NCBI RefSeq assembly: GCF_002099195.1
Contig: NZ_NBYX01000002.1
Location: forward strand, 248,001-312,000
Direction of reading: 5' to 3'
Source: Burkholderia puraquae
Lineage (GTDB): Bacteria; Pseudomonadota; Gammaproteobacteria; Burkholderiales; Burkholderiaceae
Length of the DNA: 64,000 nucleotides
Of this stretch, positions 46,536-54,771 are shown one piece after another (the first letter of the stretch is position 1; the number at the start of each line of letters is the position of its first letter). The position numbers were made by a program, and so were the translations under genes. The notes beneath the pieces are model-generated. The model worked only from the letters and a program-made list of their open reading frames with translations. It ran no database searches and had not been told where the DNA came from.

Positions 46536-47420
46536 ATGCGGGAGATCAGCCTGGACCGGTTGCGCACGCTGGTCGCCGTCGCGGACCAAGGGTCCTTTGT
46601 CGCGGCGGCGCAACTGCTGCATCTCGCGCCACCGACCGTCAGCCTTCACGTTGCCGAACTGGAAAGCCGCATCGGCGCGCCGTTGCTGTCCCGTACGCGT
46701 GGAAACGTGCGGCCGTCGCCCATCGGTGAAGTGCTGGTGGAGCGGGCGCGCCGCCTGCTGGACGAGGTCGAATCCACGCTGGACGATGTGCAGCGACAGG
46801 TGCAGGGATTGACCGGACGCGTACGCCTCGGCGCATCGACCGGGGCGATCGCGCACCTGTTGCCGCAGGCGGTGGCCCGGTTGCGCGAGCAGCATCCGGA
46901 CATCGATGTCCAGATCGCGGTGCTCACGTCGCACGACACGCTGGCGCGCATTGCGCAAGGTACGCTCGATGTCGGGCTGGTGGCGCTGCCGCAGACGGCG
47001 GTCGCCGGGTTGTCGATCCGCGCGTGGCGGCGCGATCCGGTGATGGCGTTTCTGCCGGCGGACTGGCCGCTTCCGGCTCGCGTGACGCCCGGCTATCTGG
47101 CCGCCCGTCCGCTGATTCTCAACGATGCGACCACGCGCCTGTCGCGGCTCACGATGGAATGGTTCGCGCTCGGCGGCCACCGGCCGGAGCCGCGGATCGA
47201 ACTGAACTACAACGATGCGATCAAGAGCCTGGTCGCTGCGGGTTACGGCGCGACGCTGCTGCCGCACGAGGCGGGTGCCCCGCTACCCGACGCACGCATC
47301 GTCATGCGGCCGCTGCGCCCGGCGTTGTGGCGCGAACTGGGTATCGTGCATCGGGCGGGGCCGGTCGAGCGGGCGACACAGCACGTGCTCGATGCGTTGT
47401 GGGCGCTGAAGGCGCGATAG
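46536..47420 (+). CDS. LysR-family transcriptional regulator
   Basis: A 294-residue LysR protein: HTH (LDRLRTLVAVADQGSFVAAAQLLHLAPPTVSLHVAELE in part) and a substrate-binding domain (VRLGASTGAIAHLLPQAVARLREQHPDIDVQ). The ATG at 46536 follows GAGGTGGGGA, a fair ribosome site; a TTG 18 bases upstream is also in frame. It is divergent from argC with a 120-bp gap, so it may regulate that gene, but LysR targets are often elsewhere. Its ligand is unknown. Confidence 0.9.
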   Translation: MREISLDRLRTLVAVADQGSFVAAAQLLHLAPPTVSLHVAELESRIGAPLLSRTRGNVRPSPIGEVLVERARRLLDEVESTLDDVQRQVQGLTGRVRLGASTGAIAHLLPQAVARLREQHPDIDVQIAVLTSHDTLARIAQGTLDVGLVALPQTAVAGLSIRAWRRDPVMAFLPADWPLPARVTPGYLAARPLILNDATTRLSRLTMEWFALGGHRPEPRIELNYNDAIKSLVAAGYGATLLPHEAGAPLPDARIVMRPLRPALWRELGIVHRAGPVERATQHVLDALWALKAR

Positions 47421-47490
47421 CGTGTGGAATGCGGGATAGACGGCGCGGCGGTGCGTGCCGGGCGCACATGCGCATCAGCCGCGCACCGGT

Positions 47491-47955
47491 TCAGAGCCGG
47501 TTGTTCTTCGCGAGCGTCAGCACGCGTGCCCAACGCTGCGCATCGTGCTTGTCCATCATCGGCAGCTTCCATTCGCCGCGCACCGCATCGCGCACGCGCA
47601 CGACGAGATGCCAGCGGCCGCCGATCGGCGCGGCCTGGCAGCCGTCGAGCTGCGACAGCGTATAGCGGCCGTCCGTGCCGTCGTGCGACAGCCACAGCAG
47701 CCCCTGCGTCGCGGACACGCGCAGCTCGCCCCATGCGCGATGCACGACGTGGGTCCAGCCTTCTTCCTTCGTATTCGGTGCGATGTCGCGGCGGCGCTTG
47801 ATCCACCACGCGACCAGCGCGATCAGGATCGCGGCGGCGAGCACGGCGGCCGCGATCGCGACCGGCTGGCCGAACTGCGCGGCGATGACGTGAAACAGGT
47901 GTACCGCGCCCCATCCGAGAGCGATGAGCGCGAACAGGGCAATGAAAATCGGCAT
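47491..47955 (-). CDS. Conserved hypothetical inner-membrane protein
   Basis: A 154-residue protein with two N-terminal helices (MPIFIALFALIALGWGAV and PVAIAAAVLAAAILIALVAWW, residues ~1-55) and a soluble C-terminal part (WGELRVSATQGLLWLSHDG, GRWHLVVRVRDAVRGEWKLP, ending DAQRWARVLTLAKNNRL). The C-terminal pattern looks like a small beta-rich domain. I do not recognise a family name. The ATG at 47955 puts the first helix at the very start. It lies 60 bp after the patatin gene on the same strand. Confidence 0.72.
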   Translation of the reverse strand: MPIFIALFALIALGWGAVHLFHVIAAQFGQPVAIAAAVLAAAILIALVAWWIKRRRDIAPNTKEEGWTHVVHRAWGELRVSATQGLLWLSHDGTDGRYTLSQLDGCQAAPIGGRWHLVVRVRDAVRGEWKLPMMDKHDAQRWARVLTLAKNNRL

Positions 47956-48015
47956 GTCTGGTCGGAGAAGAGGACGAACCGGCGCATGCATCGCGCCGAT
48001 CCGTCGCGCACGGCA

Positions 48016-49233
48016 TTAGCGCTTGCGGTGAATATCGTGCGTCACGAAACCCGAGTCGTTATTGGGCAGCGCGAGGCCGTCCTTGACTGCGAGCGTCTTG
48101 CGGATGTCGTCGAGGCCTGCGGACCAGTGGTCACGCATCGTCGACAGACCGAACTGATAGTCCTTGTAGTGATGCTCGTAGGCCTTCTGCTGGTAGATCA
48201 GGTGCTGGATGTTGTACTTCTTGCTGCACGACATCGCATCGGCCTCGACGCACCAGGGATCCGCCTTGCGCTGCTCTTCCGGCACCTGGTCGAGCACGTG
48301 GCGCAGCACGTTGCGGTAGCGCTGTTCGCGCTGCAGCGTGTCGGTGACGAAACGCGTGCGGCTCGAATACTGCACGTCCTTCGTGCGTTCGGCGACGTCG
48401 GCCATCGTGCGCGGCAACGGCCCGCGCGCGCTCCACAGATCGACCTGGAACGCGAGCGTGTCGCGGCGCGGCCGTGCGCGGAGCACCTCCATCAGCGGCG
48501 TGTTCGAGACGACACCGCCGTCCCAGTAGTACTCGCCGTCGATCTCGACCGGCGGGAACGCGGGCGGCAGTGCGCCGGACGCCATGAAATGCTCGGGCGC
48601 GAGACGGATGCGCGAATTGTCGAAGTACACGAAGTTGCCGGTGCCGACGTTGACCGCGCCGACCGACACGCGCGTTTCGCCCGAATTGATCCGGTCGAAA
48701 TCGCACAGCTTCAGCAGCGTCGCGCGCAGTTGCGACGTGTCGTACCAGCTGATCTTCTCCGGATGATCCGACACGCCCGGCAGCGGTGGCGGGAAGCGCG
48801 GCACGAAGAAGCCCTGCTGGCCCTGCATCATCGCGCTCGCGGCCTGCGACGCGGTGAAGAACGTGCGGATCTGGTCGATACTGTTGAACAGCGCGAACTC
48901 GAATGCGGCCGGAATCGTCGGGAAGAACGCCGGCTTGCAGATCGTCTCCCAGAACTCGCGCAGCCGCTCGACGCGATGCTCGGGCGCATTGCCCGCGATC
49001 AGCGCGGTGTTGAGCGCGCCGATCGAGATGCCCGCGATCCAGTCGAGCGGAATATCTGCCTCGTGCAGCCCTTCGAACACGCCGGCCTGGTACGCGCCGA
49101 GCGCGCCGCCGCCTTGCAGCACGAGCGCAATCGTCTCGTACGGCAGCGTGCGCGCGGCGGTCGGTGCGCCGGCCTCGTGATGCAGGTCCGCCGCATCGAC
49201 GGCCTGCTTTTCTGTTCGGGCGTGCGGTTTCAT
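48016..49233 (-). CDS. Patatin-like phospholipase with DUF3734 C-terminus
   Basis: A 405-residue lipase. The oxyanion loop is LVLQGGGALGAYQAGVFEG (residues 38-55), the nucleophile is Ser70 in GISIG, and the catalytic Asp is in WDGGVVSNTP. The C-terminal third (DTLQREQRYRNVLRHVLDQVP, YKDYQFGLSTMRDHWSAGLDDI) is the DUF3734 extension. Such patatins occur with 3-hydroxybutyrate dehydrogenase and have been linked to PHB or lipid breakdown. bdh lies 130 bp upstream on the same strand and adc above that. Its exact substrate is not known. Confidence 0.92.
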   Translation of the reverse strand: MKPHARTEKQAVDAADLHHEAGAPTAARTLPYETIALVLQGGGALGAYQAGVFEGLHEADIPLDWIAGISIGALNTALIAGNAPEHRVERLREFWETICKPAFFPTIPAAFEFALFNSIDQIRTFFTASQAASAMMQGQQGFFVPRFPPPLPGVSDHPEKISWYDTSQLRATLLKLCDFDRINSGETRVSVGAVNVGTGNFVYFDNSRIRLAPEHFMASGALPPAFPPVEIDGEYYWDGGVVSNTPLMEVLRARPRRDTLAFQVDLWSARGPLPRTMADVAERTKDVQYSSRTRFVTDTLQREQRYRNVLRHVLDQVPEEQRKADPWCVEADAMSCSKKYNIQHLIYQQKAYEHHYKDYQFGLSTMRDHWSAGLDDIRKTLAVKDGLALPNNDSGFVTHDIHRKR

Positions 49234-49363
49234 CAGTTGCTCCGAGAAATCCCGCCATTGACGGCGGAGAGGAAAGGAGTGGCGTCGGCGGACGGTACTC
49301 CATCGTGAGTAGTGAGAACAGGCGGTGACGCGGGAATCGCCCCCCTTTCGGGAGGCGCGGACG

Positions 49364-50149
49364 TTACTGCATGAACCAGCCGTGGCTGACGATGAACGAC
49401 TGGCCCGTGAGCGCGGCGCTCGGGAAGGCCGACAGGAACAACACCGTCTGCGCGACGTCCTGCACGGTCGTGAACACGCCGTCGACCGTATTGCCGAGCA
49501 TCACCTTCTTCACCACTTCCTCTTCGCTGATCCCGAGCTCCTTCGCCTGCTCCGGAATCTGCTTGTCGACCAGCGGCGTGCGCACGAAGCCCGGACACAC
49601 GACGTGCGAGCGCACGTTGTGCTTCGCGCCTTCCTTCGCCAGCACGCGGGCCAGACCGAGCAGGCCGTGCTTGGCCGTCACGTAGGCCGACTTCAGCGGC
49701 GACGCTTCGTGCGAGTGCACCGAACCCATGTAGATCACGACGCCGCCGCGATCGTCCTTGTACATGTGCTTGAGGGCGGCCTTGGTCGTCAGGAACGCGC
49801 CGTCGACGTGGATCGCCTGCATCTTCTTCCAGTCGGAGAACGAATAGTTCTCGATCGGGTTGACGATCTGGATGCCCGCGTTCGACACGAGGATGTCGAC
49901 CGAGCCGAACGTTTCGGCCACCTTGTCGATACCGCTGTTCACGGCTTCCTCGTTCGTCACGTCCATCGCGACGCCGATTGCCTTGCCGCCCGCCTTGACG
50001 ATCTCGTCGGCAACGGCGTTCGCGCCGTCCTGGTTCAGGTCGGCGATCGCGACGGCCGCGCCCGCCTTCGCGAGCTCGAGTGCGATTTCCTTGCCGATGC
50101 CGCTCGCGGCGCCCGTGACGACTGCGGTCTTGCCATTCAGGTTGCTCAT
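49364..50149 (-). CDS. bdhA: 3-hydroxybutyrate dehydrogenase
   Basis: A 261-residue short-chain dehydrogenase: [11 protein letters not shown] motif near residue 12, NAGIQIV, catalytic Ser in [10 protein letters not shown] and Tyr-Lys in YVTAKHG. The end [19 protein letters not shown] (including SHGW) is typical of bacterial 3-hydroxybutyrate dehydrogenases. It converts 3-hydroxybutyrate to acetoacetate in PHB turnover. It sits 52 bp downstream of acetoacetate decarboxylase and shares its strand. Confidence 0.95.
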   Translation of the reverse strand: MSNLNGKTAVVTGAASGIGKEIALELAKAGAAVAIADLNQDGANAVADEIVKAGGKAIGVAMDVTNEEAVNSGIDKVAETFGSVDILVSNAGIQIVNPIENYSFSDWKKMQAIHVDGAFLTTKAALKHMYKDDRGGVVIYMGSVHSHEASPLKSAYVTAKHGLLGLARVLAKEGAKHNVRSHVVCPGFVRTPLVDKQIPEQAKELGISEEEVVKKVMLGNTVDGVFTTVQDVAQTVLFLSAFPSAALTGQSFIVSHGWFMQ

Positions 50150-50201
50150 GTTCGAATTCCCGTGGTGAAAGGATTGACAGGGAGAAAGGACTGCGGACGT
50201 G

Positions 50202-50942
50202 TTACTGAGCCAGGTAATCGTAGACGACTTCGCCGAGGCCCAGTGTCAAATCTGCGACCAGGTGGCGGGCTTCGACGATCTCGAGCACGGGCAGGTCGGC
50301 CACGGGCGCGAGCGCGTGCGGCGCCAGCTCGAGCGATGCGGGGCCCGTCCACGCGCCCTTCATCTTGATGTCCTGCATGTAGTAGCGCACCAGTTCGCAG
50401 ACGCGCGCGGTGCCGTCGACGTGCGGGATGATCTTCAGCAGGAAATTGGGGCCGGCGAGCCGCTTGGTCTGCTCGTCGATGTCGAGTTCCTTGTGCTTGT
50501 AACCCATGGTGCCGGTGGCGACGCGCACCTTGCCGTAGTCGAGCGTGCCGAGGAGGTGGTCGGTGTTCACGTGCAGCGTGGGCGACGCGAGCTTCTTCGG
50601 GAAGCCCCACAGCTCGCGGCCGCCGGCGATCGGCGGGTGATCGTCGAGATACATCGCGAGCGTGTAGCCGCCCGGCTGGCCGTTGTATTCGACGGGAATG
50701 ACCTGGCCGCTTTCGGTGTAATCGCCGAAACCGGTCGAATCGGCCATGCGGATGAATTCGTAATGCACGAGCGGCTCGGTGATCTGCAGCGGCTCGGGGA
50801 CGATTTCGCGGAGACGGTCCGGATCGGTGCGATACGTGATGATCAGGAACTCACGATCGACGAAACGGTAAGGGCCCATCGGGAAGGCAGGGCTGGTCAA
50901 CGGCATCGCAAACGCTTTCGATCGGACATCGCTGGGTTTCAT
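50202..50942 (-). CDS. adc: Acetoacetate decarboxylase
   Basis: A 246-residue enzyme with the Schiff-base segment [12 protein letters not shown] (paired lysines at 116-117, Clostridium numbering about 115-116) and [18 protein letters not shown] just before it. The N-terminal [22 protein letters not shown] is also conserved. It splits acetoacetate into acetone and CO2, or acts on related keto-acids. It heads an adc-bdh-patatin gene set on the minus strand, linking hydroxybutyrate oxidation to acetoacetate disposal. Confidence 0.96.
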   Translation of the reverse strand: MKPSDVRSKAFAMPLTSPAFPMGPYRFVDREFLIITYRTDPDRLREIVPEPLQITEPLVHYEFIRMADSTGFGDYTESGQVIPVEYNGQPGGYTLAMYLDDHPPIAGGRELWGFPKKLASPTLHVNTDHLLGTLDYGKVRVATGTMGYKHKELDIDEQTKRLAGPNFLLKIIPHVDGTARVCELVRYYMQDIKMKGAWTGPASLELAPHALAPVADLPVLEIVEARHLVADLTLGLGEVVYDYLAQ

Positions 50943-51157
50943 GCGGACTCCTTGTTGTTGATCGCTTCGTGGATGAGTGCTCGTAAGCTCGTAATCCTAT
51001 GCCTGTGCGTTGCCGTTGTGCGATGCCGCATTTGGAATTAATTGTTGCCGATTTCGAAGAATTCGCAGCGTAAATATTGAGATGAATGATGCAAACGGCC
51101 TGGACGGCGCCCGGCGTCCCGATATTCGCACGCGTCGATGACGCCACGATGTGAAAA

Positions 51158-51197
51158 AGGTGAGTCTTTACGGGATGTGGGGTGAGCCTTTACGGGA
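51158..51197 (-). repeat. Two inverted iteron copies upstream of the PAP2 gene
   Basis: AGGTGAGTCTTTACGGGA (51158-51175) and GGGTGAGCCTTTACGGGA (51180-51197) are spaced 22 bp start to start, the same interval as the last two origin copies (33845 and 33867). They are the farthest found, about 17 kb from the cluster, in the gap between divergent adc and PAP2 genes. Confidence 0.85.
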
Positions 51198-51295
51198 GAC
51201 GGTCGCGCGGGAATGTGACAATTGTGTGAACTTGTGCTGCGGTGCAGGCTCTAAGTGCGTTCGCCGCGGCGGGCTTCGTCGCGTGCGGCCGCCGC

Positions 51296-51312
51296 ATTAA
51301 GCATCGCTTAAG
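51296..51312 (+). promoter_or_regulatory. PmrA-like direct repeat ATTAAG-N5-CTTAAG
   Basis: The spacing and sequence fit the PmrA/OmpR-class box (YTTAAK-N5-YTTAAK) except for the first base. It lies 74 bases before the PAP2 start, near the expected -35 position. Confidence 0.5.
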
Positions 51313-51385
51313 CGGATGCGCCCTAGCATCGTTCGTATCAGGCCGGGCAACCGGCCGATTTTTTACGCCCCACGCAACCGGATTC

Positions 51386-51967
51386 ATGCAGACCCTCAAT
51401 CTCACCCTCTTTTCCGCCATCAACGCCGGGGTTGCGCCGCAGCCGGGCGTTGCCCGCCTCGCCATCTTCGCCGCCGACTGGCTCGTCTATGCGTTGCCCG
51501 CGATGCTGTTGCTGACCTGGATCTTCGGTGCACGCCCGACGCGGCGCCAGGCGATCGAAACCGGCGTCGGCGTATGCGTGGCGCTCGCGCTTGCGCAGGT
51601 CATCGGACATTTCTGGTTCTCGCCGCGCCCATTCATGGCCGGCGTCGGCACGCAACTGATTCCGCACGCACCGGACAGCTCGTTTCCGAGCGATCACATG
51701 ACGTTCGCGTGGAGCCTGGCGGTCGGGCTGATGCTTGGCGGCACGACCCGGCTCACCGGGTTCGCGATGGCCGCGATGGCCGTGGCGATTGCATGGGGAC
51801 GCATCTATGCGGGCGTGCACTGGCCATTTGACATGGCGGGCGGGGTGCTGGTCGGCACGGCCGGCGCGCTGGCTGCGCACCTGTACGGGCAGCGCGTGAC
51901 CGCGCTGCTCGAACGGCTCGGCGATTCGGTGCACGCAGTCGTGATGGGCCGCCGGCACGCGCCGTAA
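51386..51967 (+). CDS. PAP2-family membrane phosphatase (BcrC/undecaprenyl-diphosphatase-like)
   Basis: A 193-residue protein with five or so membrane helices and the three PAP2 motifs: GHFWFSPRP (residues ~71-79), SFPSDHMTFAW (~98-108) and GRIYAGVHWPFDMAGG (~138-153). Similar small proteins dephosphorylate undecaprenyl diphosphate or lipid A-linked groups at the outer face of the inner membrane. The ATG at 51386 gives MQTLNLTLFSAINAG. A PmrA-like box upstream hints at control by envelope stress. Lipid-phosphatase activity of another kind is possible. Confidence 0.9.
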   Translation: MQTLNLTLFSAINAGVAPQPGVARLAIFAADWLVYALPAMLLLTWIFGARPTRRQAIETGVGVCVALALAQVIGHFWFSPRPFMAGVGTQLIPHAPDSSFPSDHMTFAWSLAVGLMLGGTTRLTGFAMAAMAVAIAWGRIYAGVHWPFDMAGGVLVGTAGALAAHLYGQRVTALLERLGDSVHAVVMGRRHAP

Positions 51968-51993
51968 GCGGCAGGAGATCGGGCAGGACGCCG

Positions 51994-52218
51994 TCAGCCG
52001 GGTGTCTTGGCCGATTCGGCCGATGCGGACGGCCCGCCGCCCGCATCGCGCAATTCGGGCGTATCGGCCGGGTGCTGCGCGGCGTCGCGGTCGAGTGCAC
52101 TTTCCTTCAGGATCGCGCACATCGCGACGAACAGCACGAGTACCACCGCGGCAAGGCCGCAATAGCCGGCGATCTTCAGGTTGCGAAGGAACGGCGACGC
52201 GTGGCTTTCTTTTGTCAT
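51994..52218 (-). CDS. Small single-helix membrane protein
   Basis: A 74-residue protein: short basic N-terminus (MTKESHASPFLRNLK), one helix (IAGYCGLAAVVLVLFVAMCAIL, residues ~16-37 in part) and an acidic, Ala/Pro-rich periplasmic tail. It converges with the PAP2 gene, which ends 26 bp away. No family is recognised. A positive-inside start with a single membrane span makes a real small protein plausible. Confidence 0.55.
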   Translation of the reverse strand: MTKESHASPFLRNLKIAGYCGLAAVVLVLFVAMCAILKESALDRDAAQHPADTPELRDAGGGPSASAESAKTPG

Positions 52219-52385
52219 GACCGGGCGCTCCTGGGCGGGCTGCGGCGGCTGTCGCCCGACAGCGGCGTCGCACACACAGATATATACCAGCCGCGATAGC
52301 GGTGCCAAGCCCGCTGGTGCGCCGACGCCACGATTGTGTCATCGGCCGGTCAACCGGGTACCCCTTGACCGGGTACCCGCATTCG

Positions 52386-53210
52386 TCAGTCTTCCAGCGT
52401 TTCGTGCACGGCCGCCGCGCCGCGCTTCCAGTAGGCCGCCGCGCGAATGCGCGACTTGTCGATGCCGCGCTCGCCGGTCAGGTGCTGGCGTACCGCGCGC
52501 ATCGACAGCGCTTCGCCCGCCGCCCACACGTAGCCGTCGCCGGACGGCGGCAGCGGCATATCGCGCACGGCATTCAGCAGCACGTCGCCGTCCGCCGCGT
52601 CGGCTTCGGCGCGGAAGCGCCAGATTTCATGCACGTCGGCACGCGTGTCGAACGCGATCTGCGCGGTGCGATCCGCGACTTCCAGCACGACGGCCGCGCG
52701 CGCACCGGCCGGCAATTCCGAGAGACGCCGCGCGACCGCCGGCAGCGCCGTATCGTCGCCGATCAGCAGGTGCCAGTCGAAACCGGTAGGGACGACGAAC
52801 GAACCGCGCGGGCCGCCGATGCCGAGCCATTGGCCGACGCGTGCCTGTGCGGCCCACTGCGATGCGGGGCCCGGGTGGTTCAGCACGAATTCCAGATCGA
52901 GTTCGCAGGCGGCGCGGTCGAAGCGGCGCGGCGTGAAGTCGCGCGCGACCGGCTTCGGTTCGCCTTCCGGAAACTCCGGGCCGTTCGCGCCGAGCGTCGG
53001 CATCGCGGGCCGTTCGGCGCCGGGCGGCGGGAAAAACACTTTTACGTGATCGTCGAACGACGCGGATTCGAAATCCGCGAGATCGGGGCCGCCGAGCGTG
53101 ACGCGCAGCAGGTGCGGCGTCACGGCGTGCACGCGCAGGACCTGCAGCAAGCGGAACTTGAGGGTGTGGCGCACGCGGGTCACGGTGCGGTCGGATGGGC
53201 TCTGCATCAA
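52386..53210 (-). CDS. Siderophore-interacting protein (ViuB-type FAD ferric reductase)
   Basis: A 274-residue protein with the SIP N-terminal FAD domain (VLRVHAVTPHLLRVTLGG, FTPRRFDRAACELDLEFVLNHPGPASQWA) and C-terminal SIP domain (LIGDDTALPAVARRLSELP, then YVWAAGEALSMRAVRQHL and AAYWKRGAAA). It reduces ferric siderophores or haem to release iron in the cytoplasm. It sits 35 bp downstream of a PadR regulator on the same strand, a recurring pair whose PadR member controls the SIP gene. Confidence 0.93.
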   Translation of the reverse strand: MMQSPSDRTVTRVRHTLKFRLLQVLRVHAVTPHLLRVTLGGPDLADFESASFDDHVKVFFPPPGAERPAMPTLGANGPEFPEGEPKPVARDFTPRRFDRAACELDLEFVLNHPGPASQWAAQARVGQWLGIGGPRGSFVVPTGFDWHLLIGDDTALPAVARRLSELPAGARAAVVLEVADRTAQIAFDTRADVHEIWRFRAEADAADGDVLLNAVRDMPLPPSGDGYVWAAGEALSMRAVRQHLTGERGIDKSRIRAAAYWKRGAAAVHETLED

Positions 53211-53245
53211 TCCGTTCTCCTTGGGTTTTGACGGGGCAGCGCGGC

Positions 53246-53956
53246 TTACGCGCCGGTGCCGCCTTCGATTTCGGCCGTCGCGCGGCGCATGATGGCCGCG
53301 ATGCGCCGCTGTTCGTCAGCGTCGGCGGCGCTCTTGTGCAGCAGCGCGCGCTTGAGTGCGAGACGCGCCTCGACGAACTCCGGCAGCCAGCCTGCTTGCG
53401 CTTCGTCCTGCGTTTCGTTGCCTGCCGATTCCCCGGCGAACGCGCGACGCATGAACTCCATCTTGCGTGCGAGGTGCGTGAGGCGCGCGAACAGTGTGTC
53501 GACACGTTCGCGCTGGGCGTCGAGATGTGCGCGGCCGGCGTCGGTCAGGGCGTAGCGCTTGCGGTTGCCTTCCGCCTGCGACGCGACGAAGCCGACTTCT
53601 TCGAGATACGTGAGCGCCGGATACACCATGCCGGGGCTCGGGCTGTAGAAACCGTTCGAACGCGTGTCGAGCGCCTTGATCAGCTCGTAGCCATGGCTCG
53701 GTTGCTCGGCGACGAGCGCAAGCAACAGCAGCTGGAGATCGTCGGAGCTGAACTGGCGGCCGCGCGGCATGCCTTCGTCACCGGAATCGCCAAAGCCGCC
53801 GCGCCCGCCGCGGCCGCCGAACGGGCCGCCACCGAACGGATCCTGGCCGCGGCGGTGGCGGCCGATTGCGTACCAGAGACCGGTGAACCACTCAGGGCGG
53901 GCATGCGCACCATGACCGTCGCATCGGGCATGGCCGCGGGAGGGGGTGTGTCGCAT
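53246..53956 (-). CDS. PadR-family regulator with Gly/Arg-rich N-terminus
   Basis: A 236-residue PadR protein. Residues ~1-75 are low complexity, rich in His, Gly and Arg (DPFGGGPFGGRGGRGGFGDSG). The winged helix follows (LQLLLLALVAEQPSHGYELIKALDTRSNGFYSPSPGMVYPALTYLEEVGFV in part), then a coiled-coil dimerisation end. Members of this PadR subset (YqjI-like) sense metals through the His-rich tail and repress iron genes. The partner SIP gene fits that role. Upstream lies a palindromic operator. Confidence 0.9.
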   Translation of the reverse strand: MRHTPSRGHARCDGHGAHARPEWFTGLWYAIGRHRRGQDPFGGGPFGGRGGRGGFGDSGDEGMPRGRQFSSDDLQLLLLALVAEQPSHGYELIKALDTRSNGFYSPSPGMVYPALTYLEEVGFVASQAEGNRKRYALTDAGRAHLDAQRERVDTLFARLTHLARKMEFMRRAFAGESAGNETQDEAQAGWLPEFVEARLALKRALLHKSAADADEQRRIAAIMRRATAEIEGGTGA

Positions 53957-53967
53957 GATCGTGTCCT

Positions 53968-53995
53968 ATATGTCGTAAAACATATCTAAAGATAT
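53968..53995. promoter_or_regulatory. Overlapping inverted repeats upstream of padR
   Basis: ATATGTCGTAAAACATAT (53968-53985; 6-base arms, 6-base centre) overlaps ATATCTAAAGATAT (53982-53995; arms ATATC/GATAT). They start 12 bases upstream of the PadR ATG. PadR proteins bind ATGT/ACAT palindromes, so self-repression is likely. Confidence 0.65.
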
Positions 53996-54771
53996 ATTTC
54001 GAAAGGTAGGTCGTCAAGGAGATTTATTGGGGCTGGATGGCGGGCAAGGGCGAGGCTGGCAACTTCCGGCGACGATTGCCGTCGATGCGTTCCATCGACC
54101 TCGTGGGCGAGGCGGTCACGACGATCGGTCGGTCGGTGCCTTGCCCGCTTCCGCCGCGGTTGCCGGCAATCGATCGCGATGCAGCGGCGAGCCGACACGT
54201 ATCCGCTTGCCGATGATTTCGCGAGACATTGGCCGTGACACACCTGAAATCCGCAATAATCCATGTAATGCAATCTGCCAAAACGTCGAATGGCATTATT
54301 TAAATCGTCGAAACTATTTAATTAATTTTCTTTTCGTCAAACAAAATATCCGCGCCAGCAAAGGTATTTAAATTTGCCCCGTCATTCAATGTGATTTCTC
54401 TTCTCTAAACAAGCCTGTCATGGATGTGAAGGCGGTGAAGATTTTCGACCCTTTATATATGAAATGAAACACCGTCGAAAATGTAAAGCATTGCAATATC
54501 AAAACAAGAGTTGAGCATTTCGATTGCGACGCATGATTTTATTTGGCAGGATTTTCATCAGGTTGCTCGAATTTAAAACAACAAAACAGTCGATCATTCA
54601 GTTCGTCGAAATGACGCGCACCGGACGAGCAACGAATCGAAAGGAAGCTGGCGAAGAAACAGGTAACGAGGCGGCGAACGGTCGACATCGTTCGCGATCA
54701 TTGAATCAATCGCTTGTCCGGGCGTGGATGCGTCCCTCGAGCGATCCGGGCGAATCCGATACGGGGCGGCC
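53996..54771. other. Gene-free stretch with AT-rich core before the FHA gene
   Basis: About 775 bases with no convincing gene. From about 54235 to 54620 the DNA is strikingly AT-rich (for example TTTAATTAATTTTC near 54316) compared with the ~67% GC of neighbours. It may be a silenced promoter region or a remnant of transferred DNA next to the FHA-kinase genes. Confidence 0.6.
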
